A stretch of DNA of 64,000 nucleotides from Glutamicibacter mishrai (GCF_012221945.1 NZ_CP032549.1:3100001-3164000); one strand, 5' to 3'; positions 17,238 to 26,788 are shown, counted from the stretch's first letter. Notes: a model not told the origin generated them from the sequence alone. Numbers and translations are program-made.

Positions 17238-18578
17238 ATGTCATCTACAGTCACTCGCACTCAGGAAGAGCGCCGCGTTCTCGCCGGCACTCTCGTGGGA
17301 ACCACCATTGAGTGGTATGACTTCTTCATCTTCGCGCAGCTCACCGCAACCTTGCTGGCACCGCTTTTCCTGGCGCCTTTGGGAGCCGCGAATCCAGGTC
17401 TCGCTCAGATTCTTTCCTTTGCGATGATCGGCATTTCCTTCTTCTTCCGTCCTCTCGGCGCCATCGTCGCCGGCCACCTCGGTGACCGCTATGGACGCAA
17501 GAGGATCCTGGTTCTGACACTGATCCTGATGGGCGCCGCTACGGCTCTTATCGGTGTGCTTCCCACCTACGCCTCAATCGGCATAGCAGCACCGATCCTT
17601 CTGGTTCTGCTTCGAATCATCCAGGGCTTCTCTGCCGGCGGCGAATGGGGCGGCGCGGCATTGATGGCAGTGGAGCACGCGCCAAAGAATCGTCGCGGCT
17701 ACTTCGGCGCATACCCGCAGATTGGCGTTCCGATCGGCATGATCCTGGCAACCGGTCTGCTGTACATCCTGCGCGTTGCGATCTCGCCGGAAGCTTTCGA
17801 GACCTGGGGCTGGCGCATCCCGTTCCTGCTCTCGGTGGTGCTCATCCTCGTGGGCTACATGATCCGCCGCGCAGTGGAAGAGTCGCCGGTTTTCAAGCAG
17901 CTGGCCCTTCGCAAAGCCGCGGAGCACACGCCACTGCGTGAACTGATGGCGAAAAACTCCAAGCAGGTTGTGCAGGCCGCGCTGATCTTCATTTCCAACA
18001 ACGCCGCCGGCTACCTGGTGATCGCCTTTTTCATCTCCTACACCACCGCGGTATTGAAGATGCCCGTGGCACCAGTGCTGCTGGCTACCACCATCGGTTC
18101 GGCGGGCTGGCTGATCTTCACCCTCGTGGGCGGATGGCTTTCGGATCTGATTGGCCGCCGCAATACCTTTGTCATCGGCTACGCGCTGGTCTTCGTGTGG
18201 ATGATCCCGATGTTCATGCTGGTAGATACCGGCAACATTGTTCTCTACACGGTAGCGATCTTCGTGCTGACCGTGGGCCTGGGACTGTCCTACGGTCCGC
18301 AGTCGGCCATGTACGCAGAAATGTTCCCGGCACACGTGCGCTACTCGGGCATCTCCATCGGCTACGCCCTGGGCGCGATTCTCGGTGGCGCCTTCGCCGC
18401 GACCGTGGCGCAGATCTTGCTCGAATCCACCGGTTCATCGATTTCCATCGCCATCTACATCATGGTGTTGACAGTGATTTCGGTGGCCGCGGTGCTATGG
18501 GTTGGCGAAACCCGCGGGCGCAATCTTCATGTGGAAGAAGTGGAAGGCAGCTCCGAGGCCCTGAAAACCTCGCACTAG
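17238..18578 (+). CDS. MHS-family MFS transporter (carboxylate/shikimate-type symporter)
   Basis: 446 residues, twelve membrane helices. Opens with GTTIEWYDFFIFAQLTA, the typical MHS N terminus (first helix W-Y-D), then GAIVAGHLGDRYGRKRIL and the helix-5 block GFSAGGEWGGAAL with E and G residues conserved in ProP/ShiA-type proton symporters; VGGWLSDLIGRRN is the repeat motif of the second half. It likely imports an organic acid or compatible solute with protons. AAAGGG lies just before the ATG. The divergent IclR gene suggests an aromatic or carboxylic substrate; not specified by sequence. Confidence 0.88.
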   Translation: MSSTVTRTQEERRVLAGTLVGTTIEWYDFFIFAQLTATLLAPLFLAPLGAANPGLAQILSFAMIGISFFFRPLGAIVAGHLGDRYGRKRILVLTLILMGAATALIGVLPTYASIGIAAPILLVLLRIIQGFSAGGEWGGAALMAVEHAPKNRRGYFGAYPQIGVPIGMILATGLLYILRVAISPEAFETWGWRIPFLLSVVLILVGYMIRRAVEESPVFKQLALRKAAEHTPLRELMAKNSKQVVQAALIFISNNAAGYLVIAFFISYTTAVLKMPVAPVLLATTIGSAGWLIFTLVGGWLSDLIGRRNTFVIGYALVFVWMIPMFMLVDTGNIVLYTVAIFVLTVGLGLSYGPQSAMYAEMFPAHVRYSGISIGYALGAILGGAFAATVAQILLESTGSSISIAIYIMVLTVISVAAVLWVGETRGRNLHVEEVEGSSEALKTSH

Positions 18579-18593
18579 GGTTCCTTAGCGCAA

Positions 18594-18652
18594 CAAACGG
18601 CCCGTGCCGTTGGCCAGATCATGTGGATCCGGTCGGCGGCACGGGCCGTTTG
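18594..18652. terminator. Bidirectional terminator
   Basis: CAAACGGCCCGTGCCG / CGGCACGGGCCGTTTG, 16-bp perfect stem with a 27-base loop, between converging genes. Confidence 0.8.
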
Positions 18653-18678
18653 ACATGCGCGGGTTTGAGCCGCTGGAT

Positions 18679-19692
18679 CTAGGCGGCGTCGAGCGGGCGG
18701 GTGGTGGAGGATCGAACCACCAGGCGATGGTCGACCTTGTGCGCATGGGCCGGCTCTTCGCCGCGGATGGCTCGAAGCAGCATCGCTACCGCGAGCTCGC
18801 CTTGCTCATGCGGCCGCTGCTCGATCGTAGTCAAGCCGAACATTTCCGAGAGGTCATGATTGTCCACGCCAATCACCGAAAGGTCGCGGGGGACTTGCAT
18901 GCCCAAGTCGCGGGCGGCAAGAATCGCCCCGATGGCCATTTCGTCGCTGGCTGCCATGAGCGCGGTGGGGCGTCCTGCGGGGTTGCCCAGCAGCTGCTTC
19001 GCCGCGGCGTAGGCCTGGGGCATGGTGAAGTCGGCCCCCACGCAGAGGTTGTCGTCAATCTGGATTCCAGCTTTGTGCAGCGCTTGCTCATAGCCGGTGC
19101 GGCGATGGGTCGGAACCCGGAAGTCCACGTCAGTTTCCTCATTGCCGCCGATGAAGCCGATGCGCCGATGACCAAGGGAAATTAGATGCTGGGTCGCGAG
19201 TGCCGAGATTCCTTCATCATCAACATGCAAGGTAGGCACCCCGGGCAGCGGCCCGCCGACGCCGACCAGCGGCTTATCCAGGGCATGCAAGGACTGGACT
19301 TCCTCGGCGTCCAGCTCGACGTTCACAGCGATGACCGCGTCCACGCGCTGGCGCAGCAGGAAGTCGGAAAAGATTTTTTCCCGCTGGATGCGATCCTTGG
19401 TCAGCTGATAGAGGGTGGTGTCGTAGCCTTCGTCCATGAGCCTGCTGGAAATGCCTTCGAGCACGCTGGCATAGAACCAGTGGTTGATCACCGGGACGAG
19501 TACGCCGATGTTCCTGGTGCGGCCCGAAGCCAGTCCGGAGGCCGAGGAAGAAACGACATATCCCAGCTCCGTGGCGGCGCGCTGCACTGCTTCCTGGGCT
19601 GCCGTGGACACCGATCCTCGACCGGAGAGCGCGCGGGAGACCGTTGCTACCGAGACTCCGGCAGCTTGAGCGACATCTTTGATCCCGGCCAC
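18679..19692 (-). CDS. LacI-family repressor of the alpha-glucoside locus
   Basis: 337 residues from GTG at 19692, preceded by AAGGA; a GTG six codons upstream is also possible. HTH IKDVAQAAGVSVATVSRAL at the very N terminus, hinge helix SSSASGLASGR, then a periplasmic-binding-protein-like sensor (NIGVLVPVINHWFYASVLEG; DFTMPQAYAAAKQLL; AASDEMAIGAILAARDLG). It lies next to an alpha-glucosidase and a maltose-type importer, and two perfect LacI-type operators lie in the divergent promoter region, so it is the likely maltose/alpha-glucoside repressor. Confidence 0.92.
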   Translation of the reverse strand: MAGIKDVAQAAGVSVATVSRALSGRGSVSTAAQEAVQRAATELGYVVSSSASGLASGRTRNIGVLVPVINHWFYASVLEGISSRLMDEGYDTTLYQLTKDRIQREKIFSDFLLRQRVDAVIAVNVELDAEEVQSLHALDKPLVGVGGPLPGVPTLHVDDEGISALATQHLISLGHRRIGFIGGNEETDVDFRVPTHRRTGYEQALHKAGIQIDDNLCVGADFTMPQAYAAAKQLLGNPAGRPTALMAASDEMAIGAILAARDLGMQVPRDLSVIGVDNHDLSEMFGLTTIEQRPHEQGELAVAMLLRAIRGEEPAHAHKVDHRLVVRSSTTRPLDAA

Positions 19693-19806
19693 AATAAGTC
19701 CTTCCTTCACGTGTGTGGCCGCGGTGTGGGTGAAGATGTACTCCGCACACTGCGGCCACTGTTCAACAATACCCGGTGAGTTGCACGCCGGGACTGATTG
19801 CTTTGC

Positions 19807-21495
19807 TTATGGCAGCAAGTACCAGATGGTCGATTCAGCCGGAATCGTTTCCGGAGCCGAACCCTCTGCTGGCTGGCTGCGCACCAGTTCCTGTGCGCCT
19901 CGGGCAAGCTCGGGAAGATCCAGCGCGTTGGCGCCGAAGTTGGCGACGACCAGCACCTTGCCATTGCTGAAGACCAGCACCTCGGAGTCCTCTTCAGAGG
20001 TCCAAACCAGCTCGCCGGTGCCCAGATCGTGCTCCTTGCGCAGTTCAAGCAGGCGGCGGTAGAGGCTCAACGTGGAATCCGGATCTTCACGCTGCACGTC
20101 ACGGGCATAGGGCGCCCAGGAGCTTGGCTGCGGCAACCAGCTTTCGCCGTCCTGGCTGAAGCCGAAGGCTGGAGCCTGACTCTTCCATGGCAGCGGAACG
20201 CGGCAGCCATCGCGGCCGTAGCGTTCGCCATTGGTGCGGAACCACGTTGGATCCTGGCGAGCCTCATCTGGCAGGTCAATGGCCTCGGGCAGTCCGAGCT
20301 CCTCGCCTTGGTAGAGGTAGGCGCCACCTGGCAGGGCCAGCATGAGCGCGGTTGAAGAACGTGCCCGGCGCAGGCCGACGGCTGGATCCGGAAGGTTTGG
20401 CGTCTTCGGGCCGATGCCTTCACCCTGAGGATTATCTTCGGTGAGGGCCAATCGGGTGGCGTGGCGCACCACGTCGTGGTTGGACAAGACCCACGTGCTC
20501 GGCGCCCCGACGGCACCGAATTCTTCCAGGGACTCATCGATGGTGGCCCGGATCTGCTTCGCATCGTAATCGCAGGAGAGATACGGGAAGTTGAAGGCCT
20601 GGTGCATCTCGTCATCACGGACCCACTTGGCCATGAGGGACAGCGGGTTGACCCAGGCTTCTGCGCACAGCACGCGGTCGCCCTCGTACTCGTCCATCAC
20701 CTGGCGCCATTCGCGGTAGATTTCGTGCACGCCATCTTGGCCCCACCATGGGGCGAGTTCTTCGGTGCCGCCCATCGAAGCGGCCGTGGGATCCGGAGTG
20801 AAGTCCGGCAGGCCTTCGGCCTTGATTAGCCCGTGAGCCACATCAACGCGGAAGCCATCTGTGCCGCGATCCAGCCAGAAGCGCAGCACGTCGCGGAACA
20901 TCGCTCGCACTTCGGGATTCTTCCAGTTGAAGTCAGGTTGCGAGGAATCGAAGATGTGCAGGTAGGACTGGCCCGCGCTGCCATCAGCGTTGGTAGTTGG
21001 CGTCCACATTGGACCGCCGAACACCGATTCCCAGTTATTAGGGTGGCCCTGCGCCGGTGGATCCATGAAGATAAATCGGTCGCGTTCCGGGGAGCCGGGG
21101 GCTGCGGCCAGAGCCTGCTGGAACCACGGGTGCTGGTCAGAGCAGTGGTTTGGCACCAGGTCGATAATGACTTTCAGTCCTAATTCGTGGGCCCTGGCAA
21201 CCATCGCGTCGAAGTCTTCGAGGGTGCCAAAAAGCGGGTCCACGTCGCAGTAGTCGGCGACGTCATAGCCGGCATCCTTCTGCGGAGATGTGAAGAACGG
21301 CGAAAGCCAAATAGCATCAACCGACAGCTCGGCGATGCTCTCCAAATTCTGGGTAATGCCGCGCAGATCGCCCATGCCATCGGCATTGGAATCAGCGAAG
21401 GAACGCGGGTAGATCTGGTAGATCACCGAGGAACGCCACCATTGAGAGTCCTCGGATTGCAAAGGGTTATCAGCTTCAGTGCGTGTTTGAGTCAT
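19807..21495 (-). CDS. GH13 alpha-glucosidase
   Basis: 562 residues, cytoplasmic (no signal peptide). GH13 regions: I DLVPNHCSDQHPWF; II DGFRVDVAHG with the nucleophile Asp; III VLCAEAW with the acid/base Glu; IV LSNHDVVRH with the third acidic residue. N-terminal WWRSSVIYQIYPRSFADSNADGM-type start is typical of oligosaccharide alpha-1,4/1,6-glucosidases. It would hydrolyse maltose and related sugars after uptake by the neighbouring ABC importer. It is transcribed towards the repressor gene from the divergent operator region. Confidence 0.93.
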   Translation of the reverse strand: MTQTRTEADNPLQSEDSQWWRSSVIYQIYPRSFADSNADGMGDLRGITQNLESIAELSVDAIWLSPFFTSPQKDAGYDVADYCDVDPLFGTLEDFDAMVARAHELGLKVIIDLVPNHCSDQHPWFQQALAAAPGSPERDRFIFMDPPAQGHPNNWESVFGGPMWTPTTNADGSAGQSYLHIFDSSQPDFNWKNPEVRAMFRDVLRFWLDRGTDGFRVDVAHGLIKAEGLPDFTPDPTAASMGGTEELAPWWGQDGVHEIYREWRQVMDEYEGDRVLCAEAWVNPLSLMAKWVRDDEMHQAFNFPYLSCDYDAKQIRATIDESLEEFGAVGAPSTWVLSNHDVVRHATRLALTEDNPQGEGIGPKTPNLPDPAVGLRRARSSTALMLALPGGAYLYQGEELGLPEAIDLPDEARQDPTWFRTNGERYGRDGCRVPLPWKSQAPAFGFSQDGESWLPQPSSWAPYARDVQREDPDSTLSLYRRLLELRKEHDLGTGELVWTSEEDSEVLVFSNGKVLVVANFGANALDLPELARGAQELVRSQPAEGSAPETIPAESTIWYLLP

Positions 21496-21525
21496 GACGG
21501 TAACGATAATCGAAGTAAATCAGAA

Positions 21526-21539
21526 TGTAAACGCTTGCA
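21526..21539. promoter_or_regulatory. LacI-type operator 1
   Basis: TGTAAACGCTTGCA fits the TGnAAnCGnTTnCA consensus at every fixed position; it lies 30 bases upstream of the alpha-glucosidase start. Confidence 0.75.
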
Positions 21540-21647
21540 AATATCCCCTCAATCCGTGGAATCTTCCATGGGGCCCGAAAGCCAGAATGACGGAACCCAA
21601 GCGGATTTCATCTGCCATCTTGCCAACTCTGGTGATATGTGCCACTC

Positions 21648-21661
21648 TGGAAACGCTTACA
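21648..21661. promoter_or_regulatory. LacI-type operator 2
   Basis: TGGAAACGCTTACA, again a full consensus match, lies about 100 bases upstream of the binding-protein start. The two sites are centred 122 bases apart, so looping or separate control of each direction is possible. Confidence 0.75.
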
Positions 21662-21763
21662 AAACGAAGCGCAACTCGCACTTCCTAGACCTACACCGGC
21701 GATCCCGCGCAAAACCGCGCCAGAGCCGGCCCCTCGGACAAAGTTGTCACGAAAGGACATCAC

Positions 21764-23026
21764 ATGAAGGTGAATACACGCCCCTGGCTTCTTGGCGGAG
21801 CACTGACGGCTATCGCAGCACTGTCACTGACCGCTTGCGGTGGGTCCGGTTCAGCTGAAACCTCCTCCAGCCCAGCCACCGAACAGTCATCGCCAGCCGC
21901 CGCGTCCGGCGGCTCGCTGACCGTTTGGGTCGACGCCAACCGCGAGCCGGTTTTGAAGGAAGCAGCAGCAGACTTCGAGAAGCAGTCCGGAGTCAAGGTC
22001 AACCTGGTCATCAAGGATTTCTCCAAGATCCAGGAAGATTTCCTGCGCCAGGTCCCAACCGGCAAGGGCCCGGACATCACCATCGGTGCCCATGACTGGC
22101 TGGGAAATCTTGTTAACAACGGCGTAGTCCAGCCCGTTGAATTGGGCGACAAGGCTTCGGAATTCCAGGATGTCTCCATCGACGCAATGAGCTACGAAGG
22201 CAGCACCTACGGCGTTCCTTACGCCACCGAAAACCTGGCCCTTCTGCGCAATGCGGACCTGGTGGACGAAGCGCCAAAGACCTTTGACGACATGATCGAA
22301 GCCGGCAAGGAAGCGGATACTGAATTCCCATTCCTCGTGCAGGTCACCGATGTGGGCGATCCATTCCACGCTTACCCGTTCCAGACCTCCTTCGGCGCAC
22401 CGGTCTTCGGCACCGATGACACCGGAGCATACGACCCGGCTGATCTGCAGATCGGCAACGAAGGCGGCGTCGAGTTCGCCAAATGGCTGGCCGAGCAAGG
22501 CGACGCTGGCACCCTGAAGACCAGCATCGATGCTGATATCGCCAAGGAGAAGTTCGTTTCCGGCGACTCGCCGTTCTTCCTGACTGGTCCATGGAATGTG
22601 GAAGCCGCTGAAAAGGCCAAGATGAACCTGGCCATCGACCCGATCCCGACCGCCGGCGGCGAAGAGGCCCAGCCATTCGTAGCAGTCCAGGGCTTCTTCG
22701 TTTCGGCCAAGACCGAAAACCTGTTGGCAGCCACCGAATTCCTGACCAACTACATCGGCACCAAGGAAGTGCAGACCGAACTCTACGAAGTGGGCAACCG
22801 TCCGCCAGCCAACAAGGCGGCTTTCGAGGCAGCCAAGTCTGACGAAACCATCGCCGCCTTCGGCGAGGTAGGCGCCAGCGGCGTGCCAATGCCGAACATT
22901 CCAGAAATGGCCGCCGTCTGGGAATTCTGGGGCGTAGCCGAAGCCGAGATCATCACCGGCAAGGCAGATCCGGCCAAGCGCTGGAAGCAGATGACCAGCG
23001 ATATCGAGAAGGCCATCAGCAAGTAG
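21764..23026 (+). CDS. Maltose/alpha-glucoside-binding lipoprotein
   Basis: 420 residues. Signal peptide with lipobox LTACGG near residue 24, a Ser-rich linker, then a mature solute-binding domain starting GGSLTVWVDANREPVLKEAA; FEKQSGVKVNLVIKDFSKIQ and GPDITIGAHDWLGNL resemble MalE of family 1. It delivers oligosaccharide to the MalF/MalG permease. AAAGGA precedes the ATG. First gene of the importer operon, followed by an intercistronic hairpin. Confidence 0.92.
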   Translation: MKVNTRPWLLGGALTAIAALSLTACGGSGSAETSSSPATEQSSPAAASGGSLTVWVDANREPVLKEAAADFEKQSGVKVNLVIKDFSKIQEDFLRQVPTGKGPDITIGAHDWLGNLVNNGVVQPVELGDKASEFQDVSIDAMSYEGSTYGVPYATENLALLRNADLVDEAPKTFDDMIEAGKEADTEFPFLVQVTDVGDPFHAYPFQTSFGAPVFGTDDTGAYDPADLQIGNEGGVEFAKWLAEQGDAGTLKTSIDADIAKEKFVSGDSPFFLTGPWNVEAAEKAKMNLAIDPIPTAGGEEAQPFVAVQGFFVSAKTENLLAATEFLTNYIGTKEVQTELYEVGNRPPANKAAFEAAKSDETIAAFGEVGASGVPMPNIPEMAAVWEFWGVAEAEIITGKADPAKRWKQMTSDIEKAISK

Positions 23027-23047
23027 GCTCGCCTGCGCGCACCTCAT

Positions 23048-23081
23048 GCTGGAGCCGGCCGTGATCCACGCCGGCTCCAGC
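23048..23081 (+). promoter_or_regulatory. Intercistronic hairpin between binding-protein and permease genes
   Basis: GCTGGAGCCGGC / GCCGGCTCCAGC, 12-bp perfect stem with a 10-base loop and no T-tail, in the 107-base gap after the binding-protein stop. Placement mirrors the stabilising or attenuating hairpins that let binding proteins be made in excess over permeases. Confidence 0.6.
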
Positions 23082-23133
23082 GCCTTTACCAGGCCAGCAC
23101 CAATTGAACTTTACTGACAGGGACATCTGGAAG

Positions 23134-24729
23134 ATGACTAAGACTGCCCCAGAGGCACCGCCACGTCACAGCGACGAACCGAAACGCAAGCTGTCGCCAG
23201 CGGCACAGCGTTTTGCCAACGCATCGAGCACGAGTATCGGCTCCATCCTAATCAAGATCATCGTCATCGCGATCGTGGATGCCACCGCCGTCTTCGCTCT
23301 CTTCACGGCCATCGGACGCGAAGCCTGGGCCATCGCCACCGTCATCGCCGTGATCACCGTGCTGATCAACGTCGTCTACTTCAAGAAGGGATGGCTCCCG
23401 GCCAAGTACCTGCTGCCCGGCACCATCTTCTTGCTGATCTTCCAGGTCTTTGTCATCGGGTACACCGGATACATCGCCTTCACCAACTACGGTTCGGGCC
23501 ACAACTCCGACAAGGCAGACGCCGTCTCGGCCTTGTTGCAGTCCAACCAGGAACGTGTTGAAGGCTCGCCAGGCTATCCGGTCAAGGTCTACAGCGGCGA
23601 TGATGGGCTGGCCATGCTCATCGAGCGTGAAGGCCAGCAGCTCATCGGCGATGAAATCGATGCGCTGGCGCCAGTGGATCCAGCATCGCTGGGGGAGTAC
23701 AAAGAACTCACGTTCGCGGACCTGCTCGGCCGCCAGCAGGAAGTCACCTCCCTGAAGGTTCCGGTCAGCGATAATCCTGCCGACGGAACGCTGCGCACCA
23801 GCGACGGACGCACCGCCTACCAGTACACCTCGTCGCTGAAGTACGACGAAGCCGCGGACACCATGACGGATCAGAAGACCGGATTGGTCTACAAGGACAC
23901 CGGAGTTGGCGCATTCACCGCAGATGACGGAACACAGCTGATGCCGGGCTGGTCCATCAACGTCGGCTTCGACAACTTCTCCCGCGCCTTCACCGACTCG
24001 TCCATCCGCGGCGCATTGTTCTCGGTATCGGTATGGACCTTCGCCTTCGCCTTGCTCTCGGTGGCCTCCACCTTCTTCCTTGGATTGTTCCTGGCCATCG
24101 TCTTTAATGACATGCGCATGAAGGGTCGGAAGATCTACCGCGTCATCTCCATCCTTCCCTATGCCTTCCCGGCATTCCTCGGCGGACTGGTCTGGGCAGG
24201 CATGCTCAACAAGGACTTCGGCTTCGTGAACCAGGTGCTGTTTGGCGGCGCCGGTATTCCGTGGCTGACTGACCCGTGGCTGGCGAAATTCTCGGTGCTC
24301 TGGGTCAACCTCTGGCTCGGTTTCCCGTACATGTTCCTGGTGTGCACCGGTGCCCTGCAGTCGATCCCGCAGGAACTGTCCGAAGCCGCGACCATCGACG
24401 GGGCGAAGCCATTCCAGATTTTCCGTCTGATCAAGCTTCCTTTGCTCCTGGTCTCCGTGGCACCGCTGCTGATCAGCTCCTTCGCCTTCAACTTCAACAA
24501 CTTCAACGTGATCTACATGCTCACCGAAGGCGGGCCACGTCTGGAAGACGCCGGACTCAACGTCGGCGCCACCGACATCCTGATCTCCATGGTCTACAAG
24601 GTCGCCTTCGTTGGCTCCCAGCGTGACTACGGCTTGGCCAGCGCGTTCTCCATCATCATCTTCGTGATCGTCGCGATCATTTCGATTATCAGTTTCAAGC
24701 AGACCAAGGCCCTGGAGGAGTTGAACTAA
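23134..24729 (+). CDS. malF: Maltose-type ABC permease MalF
   Basis: 531 residues from ATG at 23134 (TTG at 23104 is an upstream alternative). Much longer than usual sugar permeases (about 300): after three N-terminal helices it has a periplasmic insertion of roughly 170 residues (about 130-300), as in enterobacterial MalF with its P2 loop. The ABC coupling motif is EAATIDGAKPFQIFRLIKLP. Helices around VSVWTFAFALLSVASTFFLG and the C terminus complete the core. Pairs with the next gene, which starts inside its stop codon (TAATG). Confidence 0.92.
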   Translation: MTKTAPEAPPRHSDEPKRKLSPAAQRFANASSTSIGSILIKIIVIAIVDATAVFALFTAIGREAWAIATVIAVITVLINVVYFKKGWLPAKYLLPGTIFLLIFQVFVIGYTGYIAFTNYGSGHNSDKADAVSALLQSNQERVEGSPGYPVKVYSGDDGLAMLIEREGQQLIGDEIDALAPVDPASLGEYKELTFADLLGRQQEVTSLKVPVSDNPADGTLRTSDGRTAYQYTSSLKYDEAADTMTDQKTGLVYKDTGVGAFTADDGTQLMPGWSINVGFDNFSRAFTDSSIRGALFSVSVWTFAFALLSVASTFFLGLFLAIVFNDMRMKGRKIYRVISILPYAFPAFLGGLVWAGMLNKDFGFVNQVLFGGAGIPWLTDPWLAKFSVLWVNLWLGFPYMFLVCTGALQSIPQELSEAATIDGAKPFQIFRLIKLPLLLVSVAPLLISSFAFNFNNFNVIYMLTEGGPRLEDAGLNVGATDILISMVYKVAFVGSQRDYGLASAFSIIIFVIVAIISIISFKQTKALEELN

Positions 24730-25649
24730 TGAGCACCGAAACCTCAAACCCCGAAACGACTCCGACCTTCCGTCCGATCCCATATCCTGCCCGGCGAAGC
24801 TTCGGAAAGTGGTTCGCCACCACCGGATGGCGGCACCTGATCGGTGTGGCGTTGTGCGTCTACTCGGCGTTCCCACTGCTCTACGTGCTCTCGGCCTCGC
24901 TGAATCCCAATGGCACCCTGCTCTCCTCCAACGGGTTCTTCTCCACCATTGGATTCCAGAGCTTCATTGATCTTTTCCAGAACGAGCAGCGCCCTTATGG
25001 CGCCTGGTTTGCCAATACCCTGATCATCGGGCTCACCACAGCTGCGGCTTCGGTCTTCCTCGGTGCCTTGGCGGCGTACAGCTTTTCGCGCATGCGATTC
25101 ACCGGACGCCGAGTCGGCTTGGTCAGCTTGCTAGTTGTGCAGATCTTCCCGCAGCTGCTTGCCGTGGTGGCCATCTTCATCCTGCTCACCTCGTTGGGCG
25201 ATGTCTTTCCGGCCTTGGGAACCGACAACCAGATCGCATTGATCATGGTCTACCTTGGCGGAGCGCTGGGCGTGAATACATACCTGATGTATGGCTTCTT
25301 CAACACCATTCCGGTGGAAATCGATGAAGCGGCCAAGATCGACGGCGCCGGGCACGCCCGCATCTTCTTCACCATGATCCTGCGCTTGGTCTCGCCGATT
25401 CTGGCTGTCGTCGGCTTGCTGACCTTCATTTCCAGCACCAGCGACTTCGTGCTGGCATCGGTGGTCTTGGTGTCACCGGAAAACCAGACGCTTGCTGTGG
25501 GACTGTATTCCTACGTCTCCGAAGAATTCACCTCCAACTGGTCTGTCTTTGCCGCCGGCGCAGTGCTGGCCGCAATACCTGTGATGGCGTTGTTCCTGTT
25601 CTTGCAGAAGTACATTGTCGGCGGGCTGACCGCCGGTGCTGGCAAGTAG
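24729..25649 (+). CDS. malG: Maltose-type ABC permease MalG
   Basis: 306 residues, six membrane helices, coupling motif EAAKIDGAGHARIFFTMILR. TAATG overlap with malF couples translation. The operon ends here with a hairpin; no ATPase gene is present, so the transporter must use one encoded elsewhere, as is common in actinobacteria with a shared MsiK/MsmK ATPase. Confidence 0.92.
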   Translation: MSTETSNPETTPTFRPIPYPARRSFGKWFATTGWRHLIGVALCVYSAFPLLYVLSASLNPNGTLLSSNGFFSTIGFQSFIDLFQNEQRPYGAWFANTLIIGLTTAAASVFLGALAAYSFSRMRFTGRRVGLVSLLVVQIFPQLLAVVAIFILLTSLGDVFPALGTDNQIALIMVYLGGALGVNTYLMYGFFNTIPVEIDEAAKIDGAGHARIFFTMILRLVSPILAVVGLLTFISSTSDFVLASVVLVSPENQTLAVGLYSYVSEEFTSNWSVFAAGAVLAAIPVMALFLFLQKYIVGGLTAGAGK

Positions 25650-25667
25650 CAGTCAGGCCCACAACTC

Positions 25668-25714
25668 AGCGCAGCATGGCCGATGCCTAACGCAGGCACC
25701 GGCCATGCTGCGCT
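25668..25714 (+). terminator. Hairpin terminator of the sugar-import operon
   Basis: AGCGCAGCATGGCCG / CGGCCATGCTGCGCT, 15-bp perfect stem; the loop holds a second small stem (TGCC/GGCA). Confidence 0.75.
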
Positions 25715-25747
25715 CGTCGGCTTTAAAGAACACGTAAAGTGAAAAGC

Positions 25748-26734
25748 ATGAAGTCTTATCTGCCGCGCGCTGCCCGCAATTATTTGGAGCAGCTCCGTCG
25801 CGCCCTGGATTTCCTCTCCGAACAGGAACGAAAGCAGGTCCTGGAACAAACGCGTGAAGAGATCCTCCGGCTGCCAGATGGCGGACGCCGCAAGCGCGAA
25901 CTGATCAACTTGCTGGGGGAGCCAGCGACCCGCGCACGCAAATTTGAACGAACAGAACCCGAAGACCTGGAAGTCCGCAGCGGAAAGCATTTCCTGACGA
26001 GGATTCTTGCCTGGCCGATTTTTGCGCTGGCCCTGATGACGGTCATCGTTGTTCTTTTCGCGCCGCCGCAGCAGGCGCTCATCGGCACAGGAGGCATCGA
26101 TCAGTACCTGTCATCGGGTAACGGCTGGTTGTCAGGACTTGAAGAAGCCATTGGCAGCCAGCTGATCTGGCTTGCCTTCATCCCGGTCGTCTTCAGCTTG
26201 CTGCCGCTGTGGCTCAACGGCGCTTTCGGAATGGTCCTTCAGGTCCTCGGGGCGGTAGCGATGACCGCAGTGTGCCTCGGCGGAGGAATCCTATCGCTGT
26301 ACTTCATCCCGGTAACACTCTTGTTATGGGCCCAAGTCTTCACGCCGTTGCTGATGATGCGCGGTTCGATGGCCCGGCCGGGCCCTGCTTGGCTGGCTAC
26401 TGCCGCGGTCTTGCTTATTGCGGCCATCGCCCTGGCCACCTACCAGGGGCTGGCCCACTTTGCCGGCGCAGCATGGCTGGTGCTGGCACCTGCAGTGCTG
26501 CTGGCAGTTCTTGCAGCATTGCTCCCGACCCGGTGGAAGGCTGCCCATATCGCATTGGTGGTCGCGGGGTTGCTGGTCATGGTGGCCGGGGCCATCGCCG
26601 CGCTGCCATCGACCTTTAATGCGGTCCTGCTATGGCCATGGCTGGCCGGAGGCGTGTCCTTCGCCGTCGGCCACTTGGCGGTGGCTGCTGGCATGTGGCA
26701 CGAGCGGGCAAGGAAGCTGCTCGCGCTGTTTTAG
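25748..26734 (+). CDS. HAAS-like multi-pass membrane protein
   Basis: 328 residues from ATG at 25748 (GTG three codons upstream is possible; neither has a clear ribosome site). Residues 8-75 are a charged helical bundle (YLEQLRRALDFLSEQE, EQTREEILRLPDG, INLLGEPATRARKFE) like the HAAS/DUF1700 domain that links sensors to membrane proteins. About eight hydrophobic segments follow, rich in Ala/Leu/Val. No catalytic motif recognised. Follows the sugar operon's terminator, so probably independent. Function unknown. Confidence 0.6.
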   Translation: MKSYLPRAARNYLEQLRRALDFLSEQERKQVLEQTREEILRLPDGGRRKRELINLLGEPATRARKFERTEPEDLEVRSGKHFLTRILAWPIFALALMTVIVVLFAPPQQALIGTGGIDQYLSSGNGWLSGLEEAIGSQLIWLAFIPVVFSLLPLWLNGAFGMVLQVLGAVAMTAVCLGGGILSLYFIPVTLLLWAQVFTPLLMMRGSMARPGPAWLATAAVLLIAAIALATYQGLAHFAGAAWLVLAPAVLLAVLAALLPTRWKAAHIALVVAGLLVMVAGAIAALPSTFNAVLLWPWLAGGVSFAVGHLAVAAGMWHERARKLLALF

Positions 26735-26788
26735 CGGGTCGATGCTAACAAAGCAGATTTACTCGGAACTTCCGTATATTCTCGTGAC

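Noticed and set aside
23048..23081. Terminator between the binding-protein and MalF genes
   Set aside because: No T-run and the permease genes downstream have no obvious promoter of their own; an intercistronic hairpin fits better.
23248..24876. Open frame of over 500 codons on the minus strand opposite the MalF gene
   Set aside because: Shadow of a high-GC coding strand: His/Gln/Asp/Arg-rich translation with no domain, while the plus strand has clear permease motifs.
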